Of a stretch of 64,000 nt of DNA, positions 8,385-17,716 are shown in pieces. Source of the stretch: DATMGU01 sp035555315 (lineage in GTDB: Bacteria > Pseudomonadota > Alphaproteobacteria > ATCC43930 > CGMCC-115725); the NCBI GenBank assembly GCA_035555315.1, contig DATMGU010000046.1, forward strand, positions 62,001 through 126,000, read 5' to 3'. Each line of letters starts with the position of its first letter. Position 1 is the stretch's first letter. The position numbers and the translations under genes were made by a program. The notes under the pieces were generated by a model, which saw nothing but the letters and a program-made list of their open reading frames with translations, was not told where the DNA came from and did no database searches.

Positions 8385-8510
8385 TGCCTGTGTATCGTGC
8401 TCGGGGGCGGGATCTATGCAACCAATTGGAAAGTGGGCTGTTTGCTCCTTTGACGCACCACGTCCGGCTAACAGCGGTCGATAGAGCCGCGGGAAGAACA
8501 GGGGGAAGAG

Positions 8511-9476
8511 ATGAAGCGCGCGTTGGATTTTGTGGCGGTCGCCGCTTTGGTGGGCGCGCTGGGTACCGGCATCGCCGCCCGGGCAGCGGCCGAGACGATC
8601 CCGGTCATCGTCAAGGATACCACGGCGCAGTATTGGCAGATCGTGTTGGCCGGCGCGCGCGCCGCCGGCCGTGATTTGCATATCGACGTGCCGGCCATGG
8701 GCGCCCAGAGCGAGAGCGATATTTCCGGTCAGATCTCGGCGCTCGAAAACGCCGTTTCGGGCAAGCCGGCGGCGATCGTCATCGCGCCGACCCAGGCCGC
8801 GGCCCTTGCCAACCCGATTGCCGAGGCGTCGCAGAAGGTCAAGATCATCGGCATCGACAGCGCCGCGAACACCGACACCTTCACCGCGTTCCTGTCGACC
8901 GACAATACCCATGGCGGTGCCGTGGCGGCGGACGCGCTGGCCGAGGCGATCAAGGCCAAGACCGGTGCCGCCAAGGGTGATGTCGCCCTGATCGTGTCCC
9001 TGCCCGGCGTCGGCTCGCTCGACCAGCGAACCAAGGGTTTCAAGGACGAACTGGCGCAGAAATGGCCCGACATCAAGATCAAGGCGGAGCGGATCGGCGA
9101 TGGTCAGGCGACCAGCGGCCTCAACATCATGACCGACCTCATCACCGGCAACCCCAACCTCAAGGGCGTGTTCGCCAGCAACCTGACGATGGCGCAGGGC
9201 GCGTCGCAGGCGCTCGCCGAGAACCGTGACAGCGGCATCGTGATGGTCGGTTTCGACAGCGATCCCAAGCTGGTCAAGATGCTGTCCGATGGTGTCATCG
9301 CCGGGCTGGTCGTGCAGGACCCCTATCGCATGGGCTATGATGGCGTGAAAACAGCCTATGCGGTCGCCAAGGGCGAAAAGGTCGATAAGCAGATCGACAC
9401 CGGCGTCACCCTGGTCTCCAAAGCCAATCTCGGCGATCCTAAGATCCAGCAGCTGGTGAATCCGAAGACCGATTAG
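8511..9476 (+). CDS. Sugar ABC transporter periplasmic binding protein (ribose/RbsB type)
   Basis: The 321-residue precursor has a signal peptide (about 27 residues, cut near ARAAAE) and a periplasmic-binding-protein type I fold. Visible family blocks are SDISGQISALENAVSGKPAAIVIAP, IGIDSAANTD, FLSTDNTHGG and GFDSDPKLVKML. Its exact sugar cannot be read from the sequence; the closest group is the ribose/allose/galactofuranose set. The ATG follows GGGGGAAGAG. It leads a three-gene ABC operon and lies after the OprB gene. Confidence 0.87.
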   Translation: MKRALDFVAVAALVGALGTGIAARAAAETIPVIVKDTTAQYWQIVLAGARAAGRDLHIDVPAMGAQSESDISGQISALENAVSGKPAAIVIAPTQAAALANPIAEASQKVKIIGIDSAANTDTFTAFLSTDNTHGGAVAADALAEAIKAKTGAAKGDVALIVSLPGVGSLDQRTKGFKDELAQKWPDIKIKAERIGDGQATSGLNIMTDLITGNPNLKGVFASNLTMAQGASQALAENRDSGIVMVGFDSDPKLVKMLSDGVIAGLVVQDPYRMGYDGVKTAYAVAKGEKVDKQIDTGVTLVSKANLGDPKIQQLVNPKTD

Positions 9477-9501
9477 GCCGAAAACCGAAAGGGTAGGCGC
9501 C

Positions 9502-11022
9502 TTGAGTGATGTCACGCTCCCGACCAAGCCGGCCGATGGGGGTGTTGATAGCCTGCTGGAACTGCGTGGCATCGAAAAGCGCTTCACCGGCACGTATGCG
9601 CTGAAGGGGATCGATCTCGATTTCGCGGCCGGCGAGATCCATGCCATCGCCGGCGAGAACGGTGCCGGTAAGTCGACCTTGATCAAGCTGTTGACCGGCG
9701 CTCATGCGAAGAGCGCCGGAACGATGCGCTGGCGCGGCGTCGAGGTCGAGTTCAAGGCACCAGCCGATGCCCTGGCGCTCGGCATCAATGCCGTGCACCA
9801 GGAGGTCGTTGCCTGTCCGCACCTCAACGTCGCCGCCAATTTGTTCCTGGGCGACGAGACCTGTCGCGTCGGCTTCCTGCAAAAGCGGGTGATGATCCGG
9901 GAGGGGCAACGCATCCTCGACGGCTTGGGGTTCCAGATCCGCGCCGATGCGATGCTGGGCGATCTCACCATCGGCCAGCAGCAACTCGTCGCCACCGCCC
10001 GCGCCGCGCATCGCGGCACCCGGTTTCTGATCTTCGACGAACCGACCGGCTATCTCACCCGGCAGGAGACGCTGCAGCTGTTCCGGCTGATCCGTTCGCT
10101 GCACGACGAAGGGGTGACGATCGTCTATATCAGCCACCGGCTGGAGGAGATCTTCGAGCTGGCCGATCGCGTCTCGGTGCTGCGCGACGGGCGCTTGGTT
10201 TCGACCCGGCGGATCGCCGACACCTCGGAAGCCGAGCTGATCCGCGACATGGTCGCCCGCTCGCTCGACGAGATGCATTACAAGCGTGAGGTGCCACGGG
10301 GCGAGGTGTTGGTCGAGATCGAGGGTGCTTCGGGACCGGGCTTCGAGGATGTGTCGATGACCGTCCGGCGGGGCGAGATCGTCGGTCTTTACGGGCTGGT
10401 CGGGGCGGGGCGCAGTGAATTCGTCCAATGCCTGTTCGGCCGCCATCGAATGACCGCCGGCCAGGTGCGCTGGAAGGGCCAAAAGGTGATGATTCGGCGC
10501 GAGGCGGATGCAATCGGCCGCGGCATCGCCCTGGTTCCGGAAAGCCGGCGCGACCAGGGCCTGTGCCTCAATCTTGGCGTCGGTTTCAATCTGGCGCTGC
10601 CAATCTATGACCGGTTGAGCCGCGGCGGCCTGATCGACCGCCGGGCGGAGCGGGCGGCCGCGGCGCGTCAGATGATCGATCTGCGCATCGTCGCGGCCGG
10701 CCAGCGGGTCCATGCCGAGACGCTGAGCGGTGGCAATCAGCAGAAAATCGTGGTCGGCAAATGGCTCGCCCATGGCGCCGAGCTGTTCATCTTCGACGAG
10801 CCGACGGTGGGTGTCGATGTCGGTACCAAGGCGGATATCTACCATGTCTTCGCCGATTTGCTGACGGCCGGCGCCGGCATCATCCTGATCTCGTCCTACC
10901 TGCCCGAGGTCTATGATCTCAGCGATCGCCTCGCGGTGTTCCGCCGCGGCCGGGTGGTGGCGGAACACACCCATAAGGCGGTCGGGGTCGAAACCATTCT
11001 GACGGAGGCGATCGGTGTCTGA
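9502..11022 (+). CDS. Sugar ABC transporter ATP-binding protein, two-domain (RbsA/MglA family)
   Basis: The 506-residue protein has two fused ATPase halves. The first has GENGAGKST, then a weak signature LTIGQQQLVATARAAHRG and IFDEPTGYL. The second has an atypical Walker A region GLVGAGRSE, signature LSGGNQQKIVVGKWL and Walker B FIFDEPTVGVD, the usual asymmetry of this family. The first-half signature lacks the canonical LSGGQ. The start is TTG at 9502, 25 bases after the binding protein. It powers the permease that overlaps its 3' end. Confidence 0.9.
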   Translation: MSDVTLPTKPADGGVDSLLELRGIEKRFTGTYALKGIDLDFAAGEIHAIAGENGAGKSTLIKLLTGAHAKSAGTMRWRGVEVEFKAPADALALGINAVHQEVVACPHLNVAANLFLGDETCRVGFLQKRVMIREGQRILDGLGFQIRADAMLGDLTIGQQQLVATARAAHRGTRFLIFDEPTGYLTRQETLQLFRLIRSLHDEGVTIVYISHRLEEIFELADRVSVLRDGRLVSTRRIADTSEAELIRDMVARSLDEMHYKREVPRGEVLVEIEGASGPGFEDVSMTVRRGEIVGLYGLVGAGRSEFVQCLFGRHRMTAGQVRWKGQKVMIRREADAIGRGIALVPESRRDQGLCLNLGVGFNLALPIYDRLSRGGLIDRRAERAAAARQMIDLRIVAAGQRVHAETLSGGNQQKIVVGKWLAHGAELFIFDEPTVGVDVGTKADIYHVFADLLTAGAGIILISSYLPEVYDLSDRLAVFRRGRVVAEHTHKAVGVETILTEAIGV

Positions 11023-11995
11023 CAATGTCGCCACGGCGCCACTGCCCGCGCCAAAATCCCGCGGCCTGCGGCTGAATTTCCTGCTCAATCTCACGCTGCT
11101 CGGCCTGTTGCTGCTGCTCTGCGGGGCGCTCGCCCTCGGCACCGAGAACTTCGCCACGATCAACAACCTTTCCAACCTGCTGCGCCAGGGTTCGATCTGG
11201 GCGATCATGGCGATCGGCCAGACTTTCGTGATCATCACCGCCGGCATCGATCTGTCGGCGGGGGCCGTGGTGGGCGTCGCCAGCACGGTGGTCGGCTTGC
11301 TGATGGTCCATGGCGTGCCGGTGCCGCTCGCCGTGCTGGCGACGATCGGGGTTGGCATGGCGATCGGCTGGTGCCATGGCTTCGGCATCGTGCGCATGGG
11401 GCTGCCGCCGTTCATCATGACGCTCGCCTCGCTGACTGCGCTGCGCGGCATCGGCCTGCTGCTGACCGGCGGGCAGACCCTCTCGGGCTTCCCAGCGGAA
11501 TTCGGTGCTTTCGCGCGCGGCGAGCTGCTGGGCATCCCCAATCTGTTCGTGGCGGTGATCGCGGTGGCGGTACCGTGCCATCTGGTGCTGCACCACACCA
11601 GATGGGGCCGCTACCTCTACGCGGTCGGCTCGAACCGCGAGGCCGCCCGGCTGAGCGGCGTATCGATCAATCGGGTGATCTACCTCGCCTATATCGTCTC
11701 GGCCGGCCTCTCGGCGCTGGCCGGCGTGCTGACTGCCTCGCGCATCGGCGTCGGCGTCGCCACTACCGGCGATGGCTGGGAGCTGCAGGCCATCGCCTCC
11801 TCGGTGATCGGCGGCGCGAGCCTGTTCGGCGCGGTCGGCAGCGTGCCCGGCCCGCTGCTTGGCGCGATGCTGCTGACGACCATCAATAACGGCGCCAACC
11901 TGCTCAACATCAACCCGTTCTGGCAACGCATCATCACCGGTGGCCTGATCGTGCTGATCGTCTATCTGGACCAGTTGCGTCGGCCGAAGCGATAG
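11015..11995 (+). CDS. Sugar ABC transporter permease (RbsC type)
   Basis: This 326-residue inner-membrane protein has about eight to ten hydrophobic segments and the family blocks GQTFVIITAGIDLSAGAVVG, GLPPFIMTLASLTALRGIGL, VGSNREAARLSGV and GASLFGAVGSVPGPLLGA. The GTG start at 11015 overlaps the ATPase stop by eight bases, so translation is probably coupled. It ends 17 bases from the convergent GST gene, and no clear terminator lies between. Confidence 0.9.
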   Translation: MSDNVATAPLPAPKSRGLRLNFLLNLTLLGLLLLLCGALALGTENFATINNLSNLLRQGSIWAIMAIGQTFVIITAGIDLSAGAVVGVASTVVGLLMVHGVPVPLAVLATIGVGMAIGWCHGFGIVRMGLPPFIMTLASLTALRGIGLLLTGGQTLSGFPAEFGAFARGELLGIPNLFVAVIAVAVPCHLVLHHTRWGRYLYAVGSNREAARLSGVSINRVIYLAYIVSAGLSALAGVLTASRIGVGVATTGDGWELQAIASSVIGGASLFGAVGSVPGPLLGAMLLTTINNGANLLNINPFWQRIITGGLIVLIVYLDQLRRPKR

Positions 11996-12012
11996 GGGGT
12001 CGAACAACGACG

Positions 12013-12651
12013 TCAGGGGACGCCGTTGCGGCCGTGCTCGATGAAGGCGGGGCGCTGGCTCAGCCTGTCGTAGTAGGACGTTACCGCGGGATAGTCCGGC
12101 CGCTCCATGGGCGTCATGAACCAACGGTTCACCGACAAGCCCAGGACGATATCGGCGAGGGAGAAGACCCCACCGCCGACAAAGCCGGCGGTGTGCGACA
12201 AGTGTTGTTCCAGGATGCCCATCTCGCGGTTCCAGTCCCGGATGCTCGCCTCGATCTGGTCCGGATCGGCGCAGGCTGGGTCGTCGCGGACCAGTGCCAG
12301 GAACGCGTAGCGCCAGGCCCCATTCAGCTCCGTGGCCTGCCAATCCATCCATTTCTCGATCTGCGCTCGCTCCCAGGGATCGTTGGGGAGCAAGTCCGGA
12401 CGTCCGAAGCTGCTCGCGAGATAGCGGCAGATCGTGTTCGATTCCCACAGGAAGCCGTCCCCGACCTGCACGACCGGAATCTGCCCGTTCGGGTTCATGG
12501 CCAGAAAGTCGGGCGTGTCGGTAGCGCGGAAGCCGCTGCCCCAATCCTCGCGCAGGTAGCGCGCGCCGACCTCGTGGCAGGTCCACAACACCTTGCGGAC
12601 GTTGATGGACGAAGCCCTCCCGAGGATGCGCAGGGGTGCGGGCGATGTCAC
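12013..12651 (-). CDS. Glutathione S-transferase family protein
   Basis: The 212-residue protein has an N-terminal thioredoxin-like domain (SSINVRKVLWTCHEVG, then MNPNGQIPVVQVGDGFLWESNTICRYLA, which holds the cis-Pro and the Glu-Ser that bind glutathione) and an all-helical C-terminal domain with FSLADIVLG, the N-capping box region. The catalytic Ser is probably in the SSIN segment. It overlaps the preceding aminotransferase gene by four bases, so the two form a small operon. The substrate is unknown. Confidence 0.87.
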   Translation of the reverse strand: MTSPAPLRILGRASSINVRKVLWTCHEVGARYLREDWGSGFRATDTPDFLAMNPNGQIPVVQVGDGFLWESNTICRYLASSFGRPDLLPNDPWERAQIEKWMDWQATELNGAWRYAFLALVRDDPACADPDQIEASIRDWNREMGILEQHLSHTAGFVGGGVFSLADIVLGLSVNRWFMTPMERPDYPAVTSYYDRLSQRPAFIEHGRNGVP

Positions 12652-13943
12652 CGCTTTGCCACCTGGTCGGTCGCATCCACCCTCTCAAGTGCGGCGAGCA
12701 GGATACAGAGTGCGATGCCTTCGGACGCCGCGCGGACCTCCTCCAGGCTGGGAAAGCTCGGCGCCAGGCGCAGGACTCGGTCATGTGGGTCATTGCCGCC
12801 GGGCCATGTGGCCCCGGCGGGCGTCAGCGTGATGCCGAGGCCCTGGGCGAGTTCGACGACGCGGCGGGCCGTGCCGTCCATCGCATCGACGCTCACGAAA
12901 TAACCGCCTTCCGGCCGCGTCCAGCGCGCGATGCCGAGATCGCCGAGGTGACGATCAAGCGCTTCCAGTGTCGCGTCGAATTTCGGTGCCAGGAGTCGTC
13001 GATGCCCCTCCATGTGACGGCTCAGCCCGTCCAGATCGCGCAGGAATCGGATGTGGCGGAGCTGGTTCAGCTTGTCCGGCCCGACCGTGCGCTTGCTGAC
13101 CCGCGCCAAGTACCAGCGCACATTGGCGGGCGAGGAGGCGAAGAAGGCCAAGCCCGCCCCGGCGAGCGTGATCTTCGAGGTCGAAGCGAAGATGAACGGC
13201 CGGTCCGGATACCCGGCCTCCCGGCACAAATCCAGTATGTCCGGCACTGCCGGTCGCCGGTCCGTGAGGTGGTGCACGGCATAGGCGTTATCCCAGAACA
13301 GCCTGAAATCCGACGCCCCCGTCCGCAGGCCGGCAAGCCGCCGGACCACCTCGGCCGAATATACCGTCCCGGTTGGGTTGGAATATTTGGGAACGCACCA
13401 CATGCCCTTGACGGCCGGGTCGGCGGCCAGCGCCTCGACGGCGTCCATGTCCGGACCATGCTCCGTCATGGCCACCGGCAGCATGCGGATGCCGAACTCC
13501 TCACACAGGGCGAAATGCCGGTCGTAACCCGGGACGGGGCAGATGAAAGCGGGCGCTTCGGTGCGCGACCACGGCGCCACGGAACCGGGAACACCCTTCA
13601 GGAGCGCCCAGACCAGGCAGTCATGCATGATCGCCAGGCTGGAATTCTCGCCCACCACGACCTGCTCGGCGGGTGCATCCACCACAGCCGAGAACAGCTG
13701 CCGAACCTCCGCCAACCCTTGCAGCCCGCCATAGTTGCGAACGTCGTCGCCGGCATCACTGTAATGGTCCCGGTTGCCGGGCAGGGCGAGCATGCCGGTC
13801 GCAAGGTCGAGTTGCTCGGGCGACGGCTTGCCCCGCGTCATATCGAGCTTCAGCCCCCGCATACGGAACGCCTCGTATGCACCGCGTGCCCGCTGTGTCC
13901 GTTCGCCGAGTTCCTCGGCAGGAAGATCAGCGAGGATCGGCAT
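12648..13943 (-). CDS. PLP-dependent aminotransferase, class Ic aspartate-aminotransferase type
   Basis: The 431-residue protein begins at ATG 13943 with a GGAG six bases before; a longer reading to 13994 adds 17 unlikely residues. Features include LDMTRGKPSPEQLDLA, NYGGLQG, NSSLAIMHD, PVPGYDRHF, PKYSNPTGTVYS, WDNAYAVHHL and the PLP Schiff-base Lys in ASTSKITLAGAG. This set marks the large class Ic aspartate aminotransferase family (PF12897 type), not the classical AspC. It probably exchanges amino groups between aspartate-like donors and 2-oxoglutarate. It is translationally coupled to the GST gene. Confidence 0.82.
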   Translation of the reverse strand: MPILADLPAEELGERTQRARGAYEAFRMRGLKLDMTRGKPSPEQLDLATGMLALPGNRDHYSDAGDDVRNYGGLQGLAEVRQLFSAVVDAPAEQVVVGENSSLAIMHDCLVWALLKGVPGSVAPWSRTEAPAFICPVPGYDRHFALCEEFGIRMLPVAMTEHGPDMDAVEALAADPAVKGMWCVPKYSNPTGTVYSAEVVRRLAGLRTGASDFRLFWDNAYAVHHLTDRRPAVPDILDLCREAGYPDRPFIFASTSKITLAGAGLAFFASSPANVRWYLARVSKRTVGPDKLNQLRHIRFLRDLDGLSRHMEGHRRLLAPKFDATLEALDRHLGDLGIARWTRPEGGYFVSVDAMDGTARRVVELAQGLGITLTPAGATWPGGNDPHDRVLRLAPSFPSLEEVRAASEGIALCILLAALERVDATDQVAKR

Positions 13944-14069
13944 GGTCAACTCCAGAATGATGGTGCCTGGGCGAAAGCGGCGACATGCCGTCAAATTCGG
14001 TAATCCAATCGCTCAAAGCAACCTCAACAATGTCCTGGGACAATGTGGTCGTGGCTTACCCTCGCCGCG

Positions 14070-15128
14070 TCAGGCCGTCGCGATCGAAAACCGATATTCG
14101 GTAGCCGAGGTGAACGTCTCCCCCGGGCGCAGCACCGTGCTGGGGAAGCCGGGATGGTTTGGGCTGTCCGGAAAATGCTGGGTTTCGAGGCAGAGGGCGT
14201 CGCTCTGCCGATAGGCCCGGCCGCTCTTGCCGATCCGGTTCCCGAGCAATTGATTGCCGGTATAGAGCTGCACTCCGGGCTCGGTCGTGAACACCTCCAT
14301 CACTCGGCCGGATCGGGGCTCGACGATTCGGGCGGCGCGGAACGGTTCCGCGCCAGGAGACGGGCGCAGCACATAGCAATGATCATAGCCGCGCCCGACC
14401 ATCAGTTGCGGATCGTGGCCGTCGCGGATGCGGTCGCCGATCCGGTGCGGTTCCCGGAAATCGAAGGGCGTGCCGGCGACCGGTCGAAGCTCCCCGGTCG
14501 GGATCAAGGTCTCGTCGACCGCGACGATCGCATCCGCGTCGATCGTCAGCTCATGATCCAGCACATCGCCGGAGCCTTCGCCCGCCAGGTTCCAATAGGC
14601 GTGGTTGGTGAGGTTGAGCACCGTCGGCCGGTCGGTCGTCGCCAGATACTCGATGCGCAGTCCGCCGGCATCGGTCAGCCGATAGGTCACCGCGACGTCG
14701 AGCGTGCCGGGATAGCCGCCCGTGCCGTCCGGGCTGTGGTGGGTGAGGCGCACCGAAGCGTCATCGGAGCTGGCCTGCCAGACCGCCTTGTCGAACCCGT
14801 CCTCGCCGCCATGCAGCGCGTTCGGCGGTTGGTTCACGTCGACGGCGTGTTCCCGGCCATCCAGCGTGAAACGTCCGCCGCCGACCCGATTGGCATAGCG
14901 ACCGATCAGGGCGCCGAAATACTGGTTCCGATGCACGTAATCGTCCAGCCGGCCATAGCCCAGCACCACATCGGCGAGCCGTCTATCCCGGTCGGGCACC
15001 AACAGCGACAGGAGAGTGCCGCCATAGGTCAGGATTTCCGCTGTCATCCCCCGCCGATTTACCAGCGTGAAGACTTCGACCGCCCGCCCGTCGGGCAGCG
15101 TACCGAACGGTGCCCGACGGACGGTCAT
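14070..15128 (-). CDS. galM: Aldose 1-epimerase
   Basis: The 352-residue protein carries the galactose-mutarotase signatures NRRGMTAEILTYGGTL, GALIGRYANRVGGGRFTLDG, NALHGG (the His that acts in ring opening), TNHAYWNL and DHCYVL, with the catalytic Glu near the end in FPSTVLRPGETF. It interconverts alpha and beta anomers of aldoses. It is six bases downstream of the arabonate-dehydratase gene, so it belongs to the arabinose operon, where it would supply the anomer used by the sugar dehydrogenase. Confidence 0.9.
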   Translation of the reverse strand: MTVRRAPFGTLPDGRAVEVFTLVNRRGMTAEILTYGGTLLSLLVPDRDRRLADVVLGYGRLDDYVHRNQYFGALIGRYANRVGGGRFTLDGREHAVDVNQPPNALHGGEDGFDKAVWQASSDDASVRLTHHSPDGTGGYPGTLDVAVTYRLTDAGGLRIEYLATTDRPTVLNLTNHAYWNLAGEGSGDVLDHELTIDADAIVAVDETLIPTGELRPVAGTPFDFREPHRIGDRIRDGHDPQLMVGRGYDHCYVLRPSPGAEPFRAARIVEPRSGRVMEVFTTEPGVQLYTGNQLLGNRIGKSGRAYRQSDALCLETQHFPDSPNHPGFPSTVLRPGETFTSATEYRFSIATA

Positions 15129-15134
15129 CGCGGT

Positions 15135-16859
15135 CTAGTGTGAGTCGCGCGGGATCGGTGCCCCGCTGCCGCCGACCAGGAAATCCAGATCGGCGCCATC
15201 GCTCGCCTGCATCACATGCTCGACATACAGCCGCGCCCAACCGCGTTCGGGCAGGGCCGGCGCCTTCCAGCCGGCCAGCCTCTGTTGCAGCTCGGCGTCC
15301 GAGATCTCCAGCTGCAGCAGGCGCTTGGAAACGTCCAGCGTGATCATGTCGCCGGTCTGGACGACCGCCAGCGGGCCGCCAGCCGCCGCCTCGGGCGAGG
15401 TGTGCAGCACCACGGTGCCATAGGCCGTACCGCTCATCCGCGCGTCGGAAATCCGCACCATGTCGGTGATGCCCTTGCGCAGCACCTTGGGCGGCAACGG
15501 CATATTGCCGACCTCCGCCATGCCCGGATACCCCTTGGGCCCGCAATTCTTCAGAACCAGGACGCAGGTCTCGTCGATGTCCAGATCCTCGTCGTTGATC
15601 TGGGCATGGAACTCCTCGATGCTCTCGAACACCACGGCGCGGCCGCGATGCTGCATCAGATGCGCCGTGGCGGCCGAGGGCTTGATCACCGCGCCATCCG
15701 GGGCGAGGTTGCCGTGCAGCACCGCGATGCCCGCATGGTCCTTGAACGGCTCCGCGAAGGGATGGATCACCTGGGTGTTGTAGCAAGGCGCCTCGGCGAT
15801 ATTCTCGCCGATGGTCCGGCCATTGACCGTCAGCGCGTCCTTGTTCAGCAGATTGGCTTCACCCAGCTCGCGCATCACCGCGGGCAGGCCGCCGGCATAA
15901 TAGAAATCCTCCATCAGGTATTGGCCCGATGGCTGCAGATCCAGCAGGCATGGGATTTCCGCGCCCAGCCGGTCCCAATCCTCAAGCTTCAAGGGCACGC
16001 CGATGCGCCCGGCGAGCGCCAGCAGATGGATCACCGCGTTGGTCGATCCGCCGATCGCCGCGTTGGTGCGGATGGCGTTCTCGAACGCCTCGACCGTCAG
16101 GATCTGCGACATGCGCACATCCTGGCGAACCATCTCGACGATTCGCCGGCCGGTCAGCTGCGCTTGGGTGAAGCGCCGGGCATCGACCGCCGGAATGGCC
16201 GCGTTGCCGGGCAGGGCCATGCCGAGCGCCTCCACCATGCTGGCCATGGTCGAGGCGGTGCCCATGGTCATGCAATGACCCTTGGAGCGGTGCATGCAGG
16301 ATTCGGCCGCGATGAAATCCTTCAGCTCCATCTGGCCGCCGCGCACCGCTTCGGACATCTGCCAGACGCCGGTGCCCGAGCCGATATCCTGGCCGCGGAA
16401 CTTGCCGCTCAGCATCGGCCCGCCGGACAGGCCGATCGTCGGCAGGTCGCAGGACGCCGCCCCCATCATCAGTGACGGCGTGGTCTTGTCGCAGCCCATC
16501 AGCAGCACGACGCCGTCGATCGGATTGCCGCGGATCGATTCCTCGACATCCATGCTGGCGAGGTTGCGGAACAGCATGGCGGTTGGGCGCAGCTGCGTCT
16601 CGCCCAGCGACATGACCGGGAACTCCAGCGGAAAGCCGCCGGCTTCCCAGACGCCGCGCTTGACCCATTCGGCCAGCTCGCGGAAATGCCCGTTGCACGG
16701 CGTAAGCTCCGACCAGGTGTTGCAGATGCCGATGACCGGCCGGCCGTCGAACAAGTCGTGCGGATAGCCTTGGTTTTTCATCCAGCTGCGGTGCACGAAG
16801 CCGTCGCGGTCCTGCCGGCCATACCAGCCTTGGCTGCGGAGTTTTTTCTGTTCGGACAT
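15135..16859 (-). CDS. L-arabonate dehydratase-type IlvD/Edd family enzyme
   Basis: The 574-residue protein is full length for the sugar-acid branch of the IlvD/Edd family, which removes water from aldonates with a [2Fe-2S] cluster and Mg. The start resembles known arabonate dehydratases (KKLRSQGWYGRQDRDGF, then HRSWMKNQGYPHDLFDGRP). Cluster ligands are in ICNTWSELTPCN, LMGCDKTTP and ESCMHRSKGHC. The later blocks NAAIGGSTNAVIHL and YYAGGLPAVM are intact. The start at 16859 gives MSEQKK; the upstream 36 codons are not family-like. Next to araFGH genes and an SDR, it most likely converts L-arabonate (or the matching D-galactonate/D-fuconate isomers) to the 2-keto-3-deoxy acid. Confidence 0.9.
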   Translation of the reverse strand: MSEQKKLRSQGWYGRQDRDGFVHRSWMKNQGYPHDLFDGRPVIGICNTWSELTPCNGHFRELAEWVKRGVWEAGGFPLEFPVMSLGETQLRPTAMLFRNLASMDVEESIRGNPIDGVVLLMGCDKTTPSLMMGAASCDLPTIGLSGGPMLSGKFRGQDIGSGTGVWQMSEAVRGGQMELKDFIAAESCMHRSKGHCMTMGTASTMASMVEALGMALPGNAAIPAVDARRFTQAQLTGRRIVEMVRQDVRMSQILTVEAFENAIRTNAAIGGSTNAVIHLLALAGRIGVPLKLEDWDRLGAEIPCLLDLQPSGQYLMEDFYYAGGLPAVMRELGEANLLNKDALTVNGRTIGENIAEAPCYNTQVIHPFAEPFKDHAGIAVLHGNLAPDGAVIKPSAATAHLMQHRGRAVVFESIEEFHAQINDEDLDIDETCVLVLKNCGPKGYPGMAEVGNMPLPPKVLRKGITDMVRISDARMSGTAYGTVVLHTSPEAAAGGPLAVVQTGDMITLDVSKRLLQLEISDAELQQRLAGWKAPALPERGWARLYVEHVMQASDGADLDFLVGGSGAPIPRDSH

Positions 16860-16911
16860 GTTCGGTTCCGTTTCGGGTTTAAGGTCGATGGAGAAGCGGC
16901 TGGGGATGCGA

Positions 16912-17679
16912 TCAGGTCCAGCCGCCATCGATGACGAAGCTTTGCGCGGCGACCAACCGGCTGTCATCGGCGGCCAGCCACAACACCATACGGGCGATAT
17001 CGGGAGGATACAGCTTTTCCGGGATGCATTGGCCCTTCAGGACCTCGGCCTCGGCCTCCGGGTTCAGCCACAGCGCGATCTGCCGCTCGGTCATGATCCA
17101 GCCCGGTACCACCGTGTTGACCCGGATGTGATGCGGCCCGAGATCGCGGGCGAGGCCGCGTGTCAGGCCGATGACCGCCGATTTCGCCGTGAGATAGGCC
17201 GGCATGCCGCCCTGGCCCAGCAGAAAGCTGACCGAGCTCATATTGATGATCGATCCGCCGCCGGCGGCGATCATCTCGTCCTTGACCGCTTGAACCGCGA
17301 AAAACTGGTGGCGCAGATTGGTCGCCATCCGTTCGTCCCAGTATTCGGGCGTCACGTCGTCGATCTTGTGCCGGTCGTCGCGCGCGGCATTGTTCACCAG
17401 CACGGTGATGGGGCCGCCCAATTCGGCGCGCAGCTCGGTGATGGCGCGCTTCAGGGCATCGATATCGCGCAGATCCGCGATCGCGAAGCGGCATAGGGCC
17501 GCCTTGTCGCCCAATCCCTCGATCAGCTTGCTGGCGGCGTCCCGGTCGAGATCGATGAAGCCGACCCGGGCGCCTTGGGCCACGAAATGCTCGACGATGC
17601 TGGCGCCGATCCCCGAGGCACCGCCGGTGATCAGGACGGTGCGTCCTCGGAGGCTTGGATAGGTTGCGAACTCGGTCAA
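16912..17679 (-). CDS. SDR aldose 1-dehydrogenase (xylose/arabinose dehydrogenase-like)
   Basis: The 255-residue short-chain dehydrogenase has the cofactor motif TGGASGIGAS, NNAA, catalytic Ser in NMSSVSFLLG and YLTAK (Tyr-x3-Lys). The stretch DDRHKIDDVTPEYWDERMA is strikingly like that of Caulobacter D-xylose 1-dehydrogenase (XylB), as is the NTVVPGWIMTERQ block. It would oxidise an aldose to its lactone with NAD. The start is TTG at 17679 after AAAGGAG. Its place between the permease and the dehydratase makes L-arabinose a likely substrate; xylose is also possible. Confidence 0.85.
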   Translation of the reverse strand: MTEFATYPSLRGRTVLITGGASGIGASIVEHFVAQGARVGFIDLDRDAASKLIEGLGDKAALCRFAIADLRDIDALKRAITELRAELGGPITVLVNNAARDDRHKIDDVTPEYWDERMATNLRHQFFAVQAVKDEMIAAGGGSIINMSSVSFLLGQGGMPAYLTAKSAVIGLTRGLARDLGPHHIRVNTVVPGWIMTERQIALWLNPEAEAEVLKGQCIPEKLYPPDIARMVLWLAADDSRLVAAQSFVIDGGWT

Positions 17680-17716
17680 ACTCAGTCTCCTTTGGCTGCG
17701 ACGGTAGTCTGCCGCG

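Noticed and set aside
6921..11598. Very long minus-strand frames (up to 921 codons) opposite the porin and the ABC transporter genes
   Set aside because: They are antisense shadows of GC-rich genes; the plus-strand frames have clear family motifs, signal peptides and ribosome sites.
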